Source: Terfezia claveryi (taxonomy: Eukaryota; Ascomycota; Pezizomycetes; Pezizales; Pezizaceae). Taken from it: 64,000 bases of DNA. The stretch spans positions 94,539 through 158,538 of the forward strand of contig WHUX01000126.1 in NCBI GenBank assembly GCA_015179025.1. The letters are read 5' to 3'. A model generated the notes under the pieces. That model was given only the letters and a program-made list of their open reading frames with translations. It was not told where the DNA came from and did no database searches. Below, one piece after another: positions 10,122-23,082 of this stretch (its first letter is position 1; the number at the start of each line of letters is the position of its first letter). The translations under genes were made by a program, and so were the position numbers.

Positions 10122-10177
10122 TAGTCTCATGCCAAGACCTGGCCCTACTCCGAGCGTCGGGTCTTGGCATGAGACTA
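10122..10177. repeat. Perfect 18-bp inverted repeat with 20-nt loop
   Basis: TAGTCTCATGCCAAGACC (10122-10139) and its exact complement GGTCTTGGCATGAGACTA (10160-10177) flank a 20-nt loop. It lies between the 186-aa gene and the 16-bp array. Confidence 0.9.
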
Positions 10178-10210
10178 GCCATACCTCAGGAGCGTCAAAG
10201 GCTTCGTGAG

Positions 10211-10290
10211 GTTGTCGCTGCGTCAGGTTGCCGCTGCGTCAGGTTGCCGCTGCGTCAGGTTGCCGCTGCGTCAGGTTGCCGCTGCGTCAG
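10211..10290. repeat. Tandem repeat, five 16-bp units
   Basis: Unit gttgccgctgcgtcag, five units in register from 10211 to 10290, followed by diverged continuation (gttgcatctgaccctg). The gcgtcag core is the same word found in the palindrome at 9016 and at the ends of the Plavaka element. Confidence 0.9.
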
Positions 10291-10533
10291 GTTGCATCTG
10301 ACCCTGCAGGTACGTCAAAGTGCATCCTGAATCGGTGGGCGCGTCCGTGTGCGTCCTGACCCTGTAGGTATGGCAGGGTGTGTCCTGAGCATGTCGCTGT
10401 CTCCGCTGCTTCAGCAAAACCAGTCTACATTTCGATGTCGCAAGCAAAACAGCCTGGATATACCCATCCAATTGAGCTTCCAAATGACTCTAGCATTATC
10501 TGCTCACGAATGAATGAATATCAGGCCTGCATA

Positions 10534-11088
10534 GAGGCCGCGAAAGCATGGAAATAACCAATCTATTGAGGCAGCGAAAGCATGGAAATCACCAATATAT
10601 AGAGGCGGCAAAAGCATGGAAATCACCAATCTATTGAGGCGGCGAAAGCATTGAAATCACCAATATATAGAGGCGGCAAAAGCATGGAAATCACCAATAT
10701 ATGGAGGCGGGGAAAGCATGGAAATCACCAATATATAGAGGCGGCAAAAGCATGGAAATCACCAATATATGGAGACGGCGAAAGCATTGAAATCACCAAT
10801 ATATAGAGGCGGCGAAAGCATGGAAATCACCAATATATGGAGACGGCGAACGCATGGAAATCACCAATATATAGAGGCGGCGAAAGCATGGAAATCATCA
10901 ATATATGGAGGCAGGGAAAGCATGGAAATCACTAATCTATTGAGGCGGCGAAAGCATGGAAATCATTAATATATGGAGGCAGGGAAAGCATGGAAATCAC
11001 TAATATATGGAGGCAGCGAAAGCATGGAAATCACCAATATATGGAGGCGGCAAAAGCATGAAAATCACCAATATATGGAGGCGGCGAA
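10534..11088. repeat. Minisatellite, sixteen 34-bp units plus a partial
   Basis: Unit gaggcggcgaaagcatggaa followed by atcaccaatatata. Spacing is exactly 34 bp: the first unit starts at 10534 and the partial seventeenth at 11078. Variant positions alternate (ggcaaaag/ggcgaaag; atatatgg/ctattg), so higher-order patterns exist. ORFs through it (10769-10969, 10973-11197) are by-products of a repeat without stops. The unit resembles the units in the loop of the fold-back element at 23790-23935. Confidence 0.9.
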
Positions 11089-12034
11089 CTCGTTCATTTC
11101 CCATATATGGGTATTCCCTCCTCTGTACTACGTTTTGCCAAGAGCAGGAGGAGCTCCAACCGAGCTGATTGGGTTAAGACATGCAAGGTGGTTTTAGGAC
11201 AGTGTCAGTCGTTTGGACAGCAGGATCGGACAGCAGCGGGCTGGTAGCAAACCAAAGCAAGTCGGTGTGGCCCGATCTTGACTGCGCATTCAGAAATATG
11301 CCGCCTGGCACTTACAGTTTTTGGCCTAGCTATGATCCATGGCGGTGCTATGATCCATGTCAACACTCCTGCCATGACACATATCCCGAGATACTGCGCT
11401 GACCAGACTTCCTCTACAGACTAGATAAATTGTTTCCTGACACTCTTGAATATGCTCTATAATATGTGTATACTAGCTAGTTGAGTAACTTATATGAAGC
11501 TATCATATGTACCAATTATTCTTAAAAAGGCTGTAATTGCCCTCCTTTTTCTTAGTATAACCTATCTATTATAGATATTATAAACTAATAACTTTATATA
11601 GTGCTAGCACTTTAGTTTAGTATATATATTTATATTAGAATATAATATAGATGTATAGAGCTATATAAAATATTACTATTATTTTATAACAATTATATGT
11701 AATTTAGCTATTTTAAGCTTTTAGACTATAAGAGCTAGTTATTTAGTATTTTAATTCTTTTTAGCTTTTTCTATCTTTTATAGTCTTTTTACCTATCTAT
11801 CTTATAATGATTCTTATATCTTCTATACTCTATACACTATATTCTATATATTAAGTTTACTTAATAATATTTTTGTCTTATATTTTTCTTTATATATATA
11901 TATATAAGATTTTTTAAAGATTTTTTAATATTATTAATGAAGAAACAAGATTCTACTAGGATAATATTAGGATACTAGAATATTAGAATGATTAATTAAA
12001 TAGAATAATTAGTAAAAGAAAAGATATATTATAG
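11089..12034. other. Transition into AT-rich (RIPped) DNA; no gene
   Basis: To about 11450 the composition is normal; from about 11450 onward it becomes extremely AT-rich with TA-dominated words. No coding potential is visible. The AT-rich part may be another decayed transposon or flank affected by spreading of RIP. Confidence 0.5.
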
Positions 12035-12629
12035 TATTAAGGCTTAGGTAAGGGACCTATCTCTTTAAAAGCTCATATTAATACTTTACTACAATACTAA
12101 CTGATATGGCCTAATTAACTATATAGATAGAGAAGTGTAGATAAAGAGATTGACATATTGAAGTATATAGCCTCTAATATTAAATCTCATATATATATTT
12201 CTCTTTTTATATCTATTATATTCTATTTTGTATATCATTTATATATTATTATTAGATATATTCAAGTTAGTTCCTATATATCAGCTTGACTGTAAAGTAT
12301 TATAGTTCTGGCTACTTAATCAATATATATCAGACTATAGTATTCCTAATTAGGAAGATACTTCCTAATTAGGTAATAAGTTGATATCAATACTACTAAG
12401 CTATTATAGAAAGTACTATCCAAATTTGATTACTTATTATTAAATCTAAACTTCTATATAATCCACTGCTTTTAAATAGTTTATATAATAAGACCTAAGT
12501 AGTATTCTAAGTCTCATATAGCTTTACTTATATCAAGCCCACTTTATATCTAAGTTGTTACCATATTTATACTTGTAGTTATTACTAATAACCCTTTTAT
12601 ACCTTTTCACAAACTTATATACTTGTAGT
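12035..12629 (+). repeat. Gypsy-B 5' LTR
   Basis: Matches 18037-18631 over its whole length with many transition differences (for example taagggacctatctc versus taagggatctatctt). AT-rich with TATATATAT at about 12190 as possible promoter. Confidence 0.8.
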
Positions 12630-13599
12630 TATAGAGTATCTATAATATTATACTACTTATCTATATTACCTTATAAATACTACCTTCGATATTAATATAT
12701 CTATATTTAGAAGGCTATTTAGTACTGGCTCAAATAACTATATAGCCAATAATAACAATAATAGTATTACTCAAGTCTAACAATAGGCTAAAGAATTTAT
12801 TCAGTACTAATATTTATCCATTTAAAGTCCATTTCAAGTACTAGATATATAGAGACCCTATTAGATTAAACTACTAGTATCTATATTAATATTTTTATTA
12901 GAACCTATTATCTACTTAGTAGTACTATTAGTACTACTACCACTACCTCTTTTTTCAGGGTTTACTCAACTAGGACTATTATATAAAGGAAAACAACTAT
13001 TATTTTACTGCTAAATACTAGCACTAGACTCCTCTATAATGATAAAGCTCCTTAAGTAGCTAGAAAAAGAAAAAGAAGCAACTTTATAAGAAGTCCATAA
13101 GCTTTAGGCTATTCAATAGCTAAATACTATATTTATCTAGTAAACAGCTACTGAGGTTTAGAATACTAAAAATACTGCTACTACTAGATAAACTAAGTTA
13201 TCTAATAATACTAATACTATACTTACTTAAATATAGGATTTAATCCTTAAAGGATAAGGCACCTAAGCTAATGAATTTTATACTATTTACTATAATATTA
13301 GATAGCTAAGAAATCAAGCTGAACAATACTATCTTTATTATAACCAACAATTTATAGTAATAGAAAACTAATTCAATAGAATGAAGAATTGATTATCATA
13401 GCTAGAAGAACAAGTACTAGTATCACAGCCTATTCCACTTTATAAAGGCCTTATATAATAATTAGAGTAAGTAGTAAGTAACCTACTTCTACTACTTCTA
13501 CTAATAGTTCTATCTGCAGCTCTACTAAGAGATCTCATTCTACTATGACTACTAATACCATCTATATCTCCAATGCTACTAATACAGGTTGCAGGAAAA

Positions 13600-16500
13600 G
13601 TACTACCTCTAAATAAATTTAAAGGAGACTAAACATATCTAGAAGGCTAAATCTTTTAAATAGATGATTATTTTTTTATCACCTTTACTTGAAATGAAGA
13701 CTAGAAGTTGGTATATATTAGGTTATAAATAGACAGTAAAGTATTAGATTAGTGGAAGGTAAATTAAGTTAAGTATTATATATAGAAGGAGATTAAAAAA
13801 GCCATAGAGCAATATTATAAAGATTATTACTAAGTAGATTAAGTATACTATGAACTAGTAGGATTAAAAAAGATTGATTGTATTCTAGACTATTTAATAG
13901 AAATAAATAGACTTAATACCTAGGCCAAACTATCTAAAATATAGGTCATCAATATTATTATCTCCAACCTTCCTTATAAACTTTAAAAGTTAATAGCCTA
14001 CTATAAAAGTTTCTATACCTTTTCTTAACAATAGAGATAAAAACTTATTGAGATAGATATTATTACTACCGAATTCTAAAACTGCAACTGTTAGACTACT
14101 CCTACTTAACTAGTATCCAAAAAATAAACCTTTGAAGAACAAGTATAATCTTATAAAGAAAAACCTACTACAACTACTAACCTACTAAAAGAGAATATCT
14201 TCTAAGTACTATCTTTAACAAATGATAACAAGAAGGAAGATATACTAACTATAGAAAAAGTACTTATAAATACTAAGAATATAAGAGTCAAAGAACTACA
14301 AAAACTCCCCCTTTATTTAATGTCTCTACTATTCATACTACTAGTAAAGTACTAGTACCTACTAATAAAAAAGTATGAATAGATAAAGAATAACTAAAGA
14401 TTATAGAACTGAGCTCTAAAGAAGAAGAATCGGAAAAAGAATAAGAGGTATATTACCTTTTGTTAGATATAGTCCTAGATATTCTCTTCTCTTGATGATC
14501 TGAATTCTTATTATTAGGGAAAAAGTTGAAGTAGTAGTAGACTATGGAGCTAGTACTCTAATTATTAGGAAAAGATTGGTAATTAAGTTAAAGATTTAGA
14601 AGAGAGCTCAGGAAGTTAAGGTTAGATAGAGAAATAGATCTCGAATTTCTAGAGGAAAATATATAGTTAATATTACATTTTATATATTCAATTCCTCTTC
14701 TTATTTCTTGGATAAGTTTAAGATAAATACTGAAGTTTTAGATATTAGGAAAAAAGATATTATTTTAGGTTTATCTTAGCTAGAGAAAAATAGATTCTTG
14801 ATAGATACTTAAGATAAGTACCTGAGGTAGGTTTCTATAGGTTTGATTATTCTATATTCTATTAGATAGATTTCTACTATTTCTATTTTTAAAGTTAAGG
14901 AGCCACTAGAAGATAGTAAAATTGTACTTATAATTAATATAAGTGAATAATACTCTTATTATATATATTACTTTACTATAGAACAGGTAGCTAGACTCTC
15001 AAAATACAAAGCATATAACTATGAAATCTCTCTCTAAGACCTAAGTATAAAGATACTATTTGAGGCTATCTACAAGACTACATAAGAAAAAGATAAAGAA
15101 CTTTAAAAATACCTTAATAAAAATCTTCCTACAACTAAAGTCTAATACTTACACTCTTCTACCAGTACTTCTATCCTATTTGTTCAAAAGAAAGATAGAT
15201 CCTGAAGATTGTGTATCAATTATTAAGTATTTAACTATCTTATAGTACTAAATAAATACCTACTTCCTCTTATCTTAGAGTTATTCAATAAAACTTATTG
15301 AAGTAAATAGTTTACATGACTGAACCTCAAAAATAAGTATAATCTCATTAGAATTGCATTAAGAGATAAATAGAAGATAGCATTTAGGACAAAGAAGAAA
15401 CTATTTGAGTATATGATAATACTATTTAGATTGACCAATACACCTACTATCTTTTAAAAGATAATGGATACAATCTTTTAAAATATAGAAAGATGTATCT
15501 AATACTGAAATAATATATGCATCTATAGAGATAAGATAAAAGAAGAATATCAATAGATAGTTGAAAAAGTTCTTTAGTAATGCATCCAATATAAGTTAGT
15601 AGTTAACCTTATAAAGTTTGAATTCTATCTCTAAGAGACCTTATTCCTTAATTATATCATTAATAGTCAATATGTCTAAATAGACCTTTCCAAGTTTAAT
15701 ACTATATTCAAGTAATCTATTCCTACCAAAAAGAAGGAGGTTCAAGTATTCTTAGGCTTTACTAATTACTATTATCAATTTATTGCTAATTATAGTAAGA
15801 AAGTATATCTATTAATTAACTTAATGAAAGATATTTCTTTTAGTTGAAGATATAAACAATAGCAAACCTTTGATAACCTTCAAACAAGATTTCTCACTAC
15901 ACTCATCTTCATATAGTTTGATAGATAACTTAAAACTATTATAGAGACTAATACTAGTAACTAAGCCATTATTAGTATTCTCTTTTAATACTATATTATT
16001 AATAGAGGAAAGCAGCTTCACCCCATTAAATACCATAAAAAAACCCTTTCCAAGGCTCAATACAACTAGCTTATCTAAAATAAAGAATTGTTTACAATTA
16101 TTGATTGCTTTTAAAAGTAGTGAGATTAGTTGGTAAATGTTCTACTAAATGTCTATACTGACTACTAAAGGTTACAATATTTCAATACTAAGTAGAAGCT
16201 TAACTCTTATAAAGCTAGCTAGTACCTCCACATATCTAAATTCATGTACGATATTTACTATAGACCTAGTTTAAAGATAGGTAAGCTAGATAGGCTGTCT
16301 AGATATTCAGAAGAAGAAAAATCTAGTATAAATACTAGATTTTTCAAACATAAACAACTAATAGTATTTAGGAAAGAGAATGAAGAGGAAGCCAAAGATA
16401 TTGAAGTACAAAAAATAGATATGATAGAATAGCAAAAAAAGGATGAATTATAGGTAGTACTCCCCAAATTCAAGTTAGAAGTGTTAAGGTAATACTATAA

Positions 16501-17760
16501 TAGTTAAGTGGCAAAATATTAGGGAAGACATCATAATCAAGAGCTAGTATCAAGGAACTTTATATAGGATTAGTAGTAGAAAGATATTGTGAACTATATG
16601 GCAGGATGTACTAAATATCAAAAAGCAAAGGCAAATAGGTATAGCAGGTAAATAAAGTTAGTACTAATACCAACTGAAGAATAACTATTTAAGAAAATTA
16701 TTATAGACTTTATGAGTGAGCTATTAAAGTTAGAAGATTTTAATATAATACTTATTATTATAGACCAGTTTACAAAAGTACAATACTATATTCTAGCAAA
16801 GACTATATAAACAGTATCTGATATTCCTAATACCTATATTAATAAGATATGGAGACTCTATAGCCTTTCTTAATATATTACCTCTAATTATAGTCTACAA
16901 TTCACTCTCAGATTCCTTAAAGAGCTTAACCAAAAGCTTAATATAACCCTCTACCTCTCTATTACCTATCATTTTTAGACCAATAGACTTGCTAAATAAG
17001 CAGTTCAAATACTTAAGCAGTACCTCTGCATCTACTATTATGATAGGCAAGCTCATTAGAAATGATAGCTATCCTTAACTAAGTTTGCTTAAAATACTGC
17101 CACCTACTCTACTTACAAGTACTCTTCTTACCAAAGTCTATATAGCTTTAACTCTTATACTATCTACCTTTCTGAAGACTATAAATTCTACTCTCTTGCT
17201 ACAAAAGAATAGCTAGACCAAATGACAACCATACATAACTAAATTCATAATATCCTTAAGTAAATCAATCACAAGAGAAGTACCATCTATTTCCAAAAAT
17301 CATACAGGTTTACTATCAAAGACTGTGTATTAGTTAACTACTGAAATCTATAAAAATAAGTAGGGAACAACTATTCTCTTACTAGTAAGTAAATTAGACT
17401 TCATAAGGTTACTGAGGCTATTAGTTTATATGTATATAGGCTCAAAGTTCTATAAGATATATATTAGTATAATGTTATTCATATTACCTTTTTTAAGCCA
17501 TTCAGATAATGAGATAAGCTACAAGATATAGATAAAGATGAATTGAATATCTTTAAAGTTGAATTTATTATGGACTCCTATGAAAATAGAGGAGCAGTCA
17601 AGTATAAGATATATTAAATAGGATATAAAAAGTTTGAAGACACTTTAAAAACTTTTAACAAGTTAGACAATTGCTTAGAAGAGCTTAAGAAATATCAAAA
17701 GAAGTTCCTCAATAAGCTATATAATAAAAGAGATGCATAAGGTTTAGACCTATATTAAGT
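13600..17760 (+). pseudogene. Gypsy-B gag-pol remnant
   Basis: Conceptual reading across stops shows: a gag capsid-like block near 13630-14090 (INRLNTQAKLSKIQVINIII); a protease region near 14500-14780; RT near 15180-15800 with FVQKKD, then FRLTNTPTIF and an eroded catalytic box (NNICIY in place of YIDDIL), and VFLGFTNYYYQFI; RNase H near 15920-16240; an integrase zinc-binding end (YMAGCTKYQKAKAN near 16600) and core (IIIDFMSELLKL near 16700, then SNYSLQFT); and a chromodomain near 17545-17705 (FKVEFIMDSYENRG, KYKIY, IGYKKFEDT). The frame is broken dozens of times by TAA/TAG. The order RT-RNaseH-IN fixes Ty3/Gypsy. Confidence 0.8.
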
Positions 17761-18036
17761 TAATTTATAAATGAAGATATAATACCTTTTACTCTCCTAC
17801 TCGTTACCTTTTTCCTGTAGGTTATTTAGGAAGAGGTTTAGTTTTTAATAGCTATAGTATGTATATATAGGTATACTAGTCTTATAGTACCTTATACTAT
17901 AGGAAAAAAGGTATCTTACTAAGAATGATATTATATCTACTACTATAGTTATCTTAGCTACTATTAACACTTGTCTTTTTCTAGGTCAGAAAGACTTGTA
18001 TTCAGCTAAAGATAGCTACCTTACAATTGGGAGTAA

Positions 18037-18631
18037 TATTAAGGTTTAGGTAAGGGATCTATCTTTTCGAGGGCTAATAATAATACTCTACTATAATTCT
18101 AACTGATATAGCCTAATTAACTATATAGATAGTATAGTATAGATAGAGAGATTAGTATATTGAAGTATGTAGCTTCTAACATTAGATCTTATATATATAT
18201 TTCTCTTCTTATATCTATTATATTCTATTTTGTATATTATTTATGTATCATTATTGGATGTATTTAAGTTAGCTTTTATATATTAGTTTGACTATAAAAT
18301 GTTATAGTTTAGGCTACCTAATTAATATATATCAGACTATAGTATTCCTAATTAAGAAGCATTTTCCTAATTAAGTAATAACCTGATATCAATACTACTA
18401 AGCTATTATAGGAAGTACTGTCTAAATTTAATTACTTGTTATTAGATCTAAACTTCTATATAATCTACTACTTATATATTGTTAATACAATAAGACTTAA
18501 GAGGTATTCTAAGTCTCATATAGCTTTACTTATATTAAGTCTACTTTATACCCGAGTTGTTAATATATTTATACTTGTAGTTATTACTAACAACCTCTTT
18601 ATACCTTTTTGCTAACTAGTATACTTGTAGT
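18037..18631 (+). repeat. Gypsy-B 3' LTR
   Basis: Preceded by a short purine stretch (ttgggag, 18028-18034) fitting the polypurine tract. See 5' LTR. Confidence 0.8.
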
Positions 18632-18968
18632 TATAGCCTCCTTATAATATATAGTTTAAGGGAAAGATTAAATATATATATAGAGAAAAAAACATAAAAC
18701 CTTTTAAGTATAGAGTTCTTTACTTCTATATATACTTTATATTATAATACTATATTCTAATTCTTTTAGATTATAAGTTTAGTATTTATTTTACTTGCAC
18801 TTGACTATTTTAGCTTATAATTTTTATTTTTTTTATTTTTTCTTTTTTATCTAAAGATAGTTAAAATAGAAAATAAGGATATAATTATTATAAAACCCAA
18901 CTTTATAAACTATTAAAAATGGAAGATAGATATATATATAATTTTAGTTATAAAGTATCTATAGGTAT
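18632..18968. other. AT-rich spacer between Gypsy-B and Gypsy-A
   Basis: Only TA-rich, low-complexity sequence; no feature. The bases ggtat (18964-18968) adjoin the Gypsy-A LTR and would be one copy of its target duplication. Confidence 0.5.
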
Positions 18969-19591
18969 TGTAATATGGGCTCTAGGGAACAAGACAAAAA
19001 GAGGTATACTGGGGCAAGAGTAGGGCTAGGGCAATATATACGTAGAAATGTTATATATATGACTAAAGGAAGGCTAGGACAGGGAGTAAAAGCAAGAGGC
19101 AAAGGAGGTAGAAGGCAAGGGGTATAAAATATATGGAGGCAGTTGCTATGTATGTCAGAGGAGGGCAGCTGTACTATAGAGTTATTTACAAAACAAGGCA
19201 GGACAAGGGGGTATATAAGGGGGTACACCTTTATGGAGAGAGGCAAAATCTGTATTAGGATATAAGATATTAGATAGGGATCTAACGATAGTATAAGAGA
19301 CAGAGACTATATATACATAATTCCAGGCCAAGGCAATAGAAGGAATAAGCTTTCCAAGATCTCTATCTCAGAAGCTAAGCAAGGTAACAATAACCTATTA
19401 CCTATAATCACAGGTGATGACAAAGGCAATAATGGCAATAACCTATCACTTGTATCACAGGAGATGCCGAGGGCAACAATAAGGATAACCTATTACATGT
19501 AATTGCAGGTGATGACAAAGGCAACAATAGTAATAACCTATTACTTGAGTTACAGGTAATACTGAAAGCAACTGAACATACAGTTATGACA
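18969..19591 (-). repeat. Gypsy-A 3' LTR (RIPped)
   Basis: Aligns by eye to the Gypsy-1/2 LTRs, including the eroded palindromic modules (gtaatagg...cacctgtgat types at 19390-19560). Numerous A/T transitions. Confidence 0.8.
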
Positions 19592-20697
19592 CTATTCCCT
19601 CTATAGGCTAGAGCTCTAGTGACTACAAGGCCTGGGTATAACAACTAGCAAAATCAATACAGGAAACAATAATAAAAGTAAAGATAAAGACCTAAACTCC
19701 AAACAACGAGAAGAATGAGAATAGGATAGGCTCTACTACATGCCTCTCAAAAGGCACAACATCATTCTATTGGGTGATACTTTCTTGAGTATTACTGGTA
19801 GAACAGAGTGACCAAATCCTGTGTATTCTCCAAGTCCTCTATAGGTTGCCAAGTAGCCTCCTTGTTCCCTAACCATTTAACCTTATATTGCAGATAACTA
19901 TACCTCTTCCTTAAGTCTAATACCTCTTTGACCTCCCACTCCTCTTTACTCTCGACCACTACAGGAGGAGGGGGGGAATGCTTCTATCCTAAGAGAGAGT
20001 CATCTACTGCAGGCTCAACTTCTAATACATAGACAACTGGGTAGTGTTTAATATTTTTAAGGAACTTCAGTTGGTAAGTATAAGTGCCTACAGTAGCCAG
20101 TACCTCAAATAAACCTAGGAACTTATAGTTGAGCTTGTGAGATAGCCATTCTGTCTGGAAGTGCCAGCTGCAAAGCTACACCTTGTCTCCTAGCTGGTAT
20201 TTGGAGACTTATAGCCATGCTCTATTGGTATACTTAGCCTGCCTGGCTTGTGCATATCCTAGCTCGGCTTTTAGAGTATAATAGAGTTCAGCAATTTCAA
20301 CTGCAAACTCCTTAACTGGGGGGTGGACTTTTTGCAGGGACACTAAAGTATCTACAAACCAGGGGTACCAACTATAGTTAGCTAGGAAAGGCAAGGTTTT
20401 GCAGGATTCTGAGAACTAGTTGTTCATAGCAAACTTGCAGATAGCTAGTAATGAAACTTAGTTATCCTACTGGTAATTGATAAAGGCGTGTAGATATTGC
20501 TCCATAATAGTATTCATCCTCTTCAATTAGCTATCTATCTAGGGGTAATATATTGTTGACAAATACACTCTAATCTCTAGAAGCTCGCAAAAGGCTTTCC
20601 AAAAGTCTGAGGTGAAATAAGGGCTCCTGTCAGACATAATAGATTCAGAGAGCCTGTGATACTAGAATATATTGTTGAGGTAGAGGTTGGCCAGCTC
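18969..20697 (-). mobile_element. Gypsy-A, segment 1 of 4: 3' LTR, chromodomain and integrase C-terminal half (RIPped)
   Basis: Minus-strand relative of Gypsy-1 and Gypsy-2. The 3' LTR is 18969-19591 (minus strand starts TGTCATAACTG, ends ATATTACA). It is preceded on the minus strand by GAGGGAATAG, matching the polypurine tract of Gypsy-2. Higher up come eroded chromodomain (about 19860-20060) and integrase (20100-20690) matching the paralogues codon by codon, for example LANYSWYPWFVDTLVSLQKV at about 20330-20390. The segment is cut at 20697 by Gypsy-1 within the integrase, at the site reading ASLYL in the paralogues. Confidence 0.85.
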
Positions 20698-21343
20698 TGT
20701 CACAACCATGTTCTTAGTCTTGATTTGACACTCGAACAGGCTTGTTCGGGTGTCGTTGATGGGTTATTGTTATTGTTGCCCTCGGTATCACCTGCGACGC
20801 AGGTGATGGGTTCTTGTTATTGTTGCCCTTAGCATTATCTGCGACGCAGGTAATGGGTTATTGACATTGTTGCCTTTATCATCACCTGCTATCGCAGGTG
20901 ATGGGTTACCATTACCTTGCTTGGCTTCCAAGATAAGGGATCTTGGGAAGCTTATTCCTTCCATTGCCCTAGCCCGGAATTAGGTATATATAGCCCCTGT
21001 CCCTTGTACTATTATTGGATCCCTATCCAACATCTTGTATATCCAATACAGGGCCTTGCTTCTCTCCACGTTGGTGCATCTCCCTTGTACACCTCCTTGT
21101 CTCGCCTCGACTCTGCAGCCCTGCTGCCTACCCCATGAACCTCCTGTCCTTGCCTTGCCTTGCCTTGTCTCTGCAGCCCTGCTGCCTCCTACTACTCCCG
21201 TGTGCCTCTTTCGCCCTCACCCTTGCCCTCATCCTAGCCTTTCCCCTCGTCATACATGTAGTGTTCCCACGTATGTGTTACCCTAGCCTTGCCCTTGCCC
21301 CAGCGTACCCCTTGGTTACCTTGTCCCCAGAGCCGTCGTTACA
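20698..21343 (+). repeat. Gypsy-1 5' LTR
   Basis: Starts TGTCACAACCATG, ends CGTTACA. Contains one copy of a 28-nt imperfect palindrome (GACACTCGAACAGG...GGTGTC) and three CACCTGCG..CGCAGGTG palindromes separated by TTATTGTTATTGTTGCC-type spacers. A TATATATAG motif at about 20985-20993 could be the promoter. ORFs across it (20917-21386) have no function I can support. Confidence 0.95.
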
Positions 21344-21379
21344 CTATGTTGGATCCTTTGGACCAACTGGCACACAGTC

Positions 21380-22531
21380 ATGTTAGGAGCAGCTCTCCCA
21401 CTACCCGCCGTCAGATTCCAGACCTAGAGAAGCTCCCCTATACCCTTAGATTGGAATGAATTGAATGCTTATCGTCGAGAGGTTATCGACATTTTTAAGG
21501 CCATGGATGCCATCGAGGCCGAACTCAGTAATAGCTTGGCCATAGCCAAATGAAAACTGAGATCCGCCAATGAAGATCTCACAGTACTCCAAAACGACCT
21601 TGACAATGCCACTATTGCTCTAGCCAATGAGCAAACTACAATCCAGACCCTCAACCGCGCTTTGGCCGCTATGTCGGCAACCCCACCCTCCATACTAACT
21701 GCCAAAACTGAAAGTATTCCAACCCCGCCCAAATTCAATGGGGATAGGGCTCACCTCCAAGCCTGGAAGAACTCAGTAAACCTCAAACTCAATGGGGACT
21801 CAGCCAGATTCCCATCTGAGTAACACCGATTGGCTCATGTCTTTGCCCTGCTGGAGGATAAGGCAGTAGGTCAAATCCAGCCGGCTATATGTCCTTGAGA
21901 CTGGGATTAAGCTGGATAGCATTCCGGCACTCTTCGCTATTCTGGACAGGGCTTTTGGGGACCCCGATGCCGTGGGCACGGCTAGCCGAGCCCTCCGAGC
22001 CCTGAAACAACATAATTCGGATCTGTCCACATATGTGGCAGAATTCTCCAGGCTGGCAGCAGAAGTATTGTGGAATGACCAGTCAAAGCTCGAGCAGTTC
22101 TAGGAGGGACTGAATGATGAGCTTCAATAAGCCATGGTCACCCTCCCAGAGACCAAGAGTCTCGACGAATTAATTGACCAGGTATCCAGGGTGGAACAAC
22201 AGATGGCTAGGTTGAGATACCGCCCTACCTTCCGCCCTGCTACCCGCTCACCTCAGCAACCACCGCAACAGCACCAGCAACAGCAACCAACCCCCAAACC
22301 TGCCCAAGTTCCAGCCTCGGCTAACAAATCTGCACACCCATCATTGGTTGCTGGAGGGACCACCCCTATGGATCTCTCGTCTGGCAGACCCCTCCTCACC
22401 CAGGAGGAAAGGGACTGCCGCCGCACTAATGGTTTGTGCATTGCGTGCGGAAAGGGGGACCACTTCATTGCGGCATGTCCCCTTCGCAACAACCGCTCCC
22501 TGGCCGCCCACGCCATATCCGAATCACGGAT
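21380..22531 (+). pseudogene. Gypsy-1 gag (5' part, degenerate)
   Basis: Corresponds to Gypsy-2 gag. Readable blocks are LKAW-type capsid sequence near 21750-21800, AILDRAFGDPDAVGTA near 21935-21980, then 22134-22531 with a Gln/Pro-rich linker and the zinc knuckle CIACGKGDHFIAAC (C-x2-C-x4-H-x4-C) near 22438-22479. Several stops and frameshifts. The frame is cut at 22531 by the fold-back element and resumes at 25313, ending at the TAG at 25353-25355. Just before it, GGGAAAA at 25331-25337 is the slippery site described under Gypsy-2. Confidence 0.8.
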
Positions 22532-23082
22532 AGTGTGCGCCACGGGGCGAGTAAAACTCGCCTCGCTCGCCAAGACTCGCCTCGGCGAGCGAGTTTTCGT
22601 CTCCTCCACAACTCGCCGAGTCGGCTTTTTCCAACCTCAACTCGACTCGCGATTAATCGGTGATCTACAGATTACTCGCCAAGATTCAAGGCTAGCCTGC
22701 TTTATACTGGGGCCTCTGCCCCAGGCGCGGTATACGTCACGGCGCCTTAGGTATATGGTTGCACGCGCGCGGGTGGGACCTTGGGTTTCTACGAAGAGAA
22801 GCGTCTTTACCCTCCCTACAACTGAGGCCAGCTACGTGGAATGAAGTGAACCAATGATCCAGGACGCATGCACGCATAAGTATAATAAATGTCTATAGTA
22901 TTTCTAAATGTTTATGTACATGGGAGCTAATGCCACAAGAGACAGAAATATAATTAAACGGACCTGTCCAACCTTGCCATGTGCCTAGCGAACTCGAGGC
23001 CAAGAGCCTGGCCCCTACGTTGGTCTGCGAACGAAAGTGGTAGGAGTACAGCTTAGACTAGGCTGGTGCAGAGATATGGCAA

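Larger units (their letters stand above)
12035..18631 (+). mobile_element. Gypsy-B: heavily RIPped Ty3/Gypsy chromovirus
   Basis: A complete but dead LTR retrotransposon, 6597 bp. Both LTRs are 595 bp by my boundaries (12035-12629 and 18037-18631), starting tattaagg and ending cttgtagt, with a candidate 5-bp target duplication tatag (12030-12034, 18632-18636). Between them gag, protease, RT, RNase H, integrase and a chromodomain can be traced in order, all full of stops. Boundaries are uncertain by a few bases because LTR termini appear mutated (TG..CA to TA..TA type) and tatag also follows the left LTR. A different family from Gypsy-A/1/2. Confidence 0.85.

Noticed and set aside
10534..11088. 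CRISPR-like regular array (34-bp steps)
   Set aside because: Units are contiguous with no unique spacers, in a eukaryotic sequence with introns; it is a minisatellite.
20917..21386. ORFs in the LTRs (also 29491-29986, 49582-49901, 55397-55772)
   Set aside because: They lie within LTRs, overlap each other in two or three frames and recur only because the LTR is repeated.
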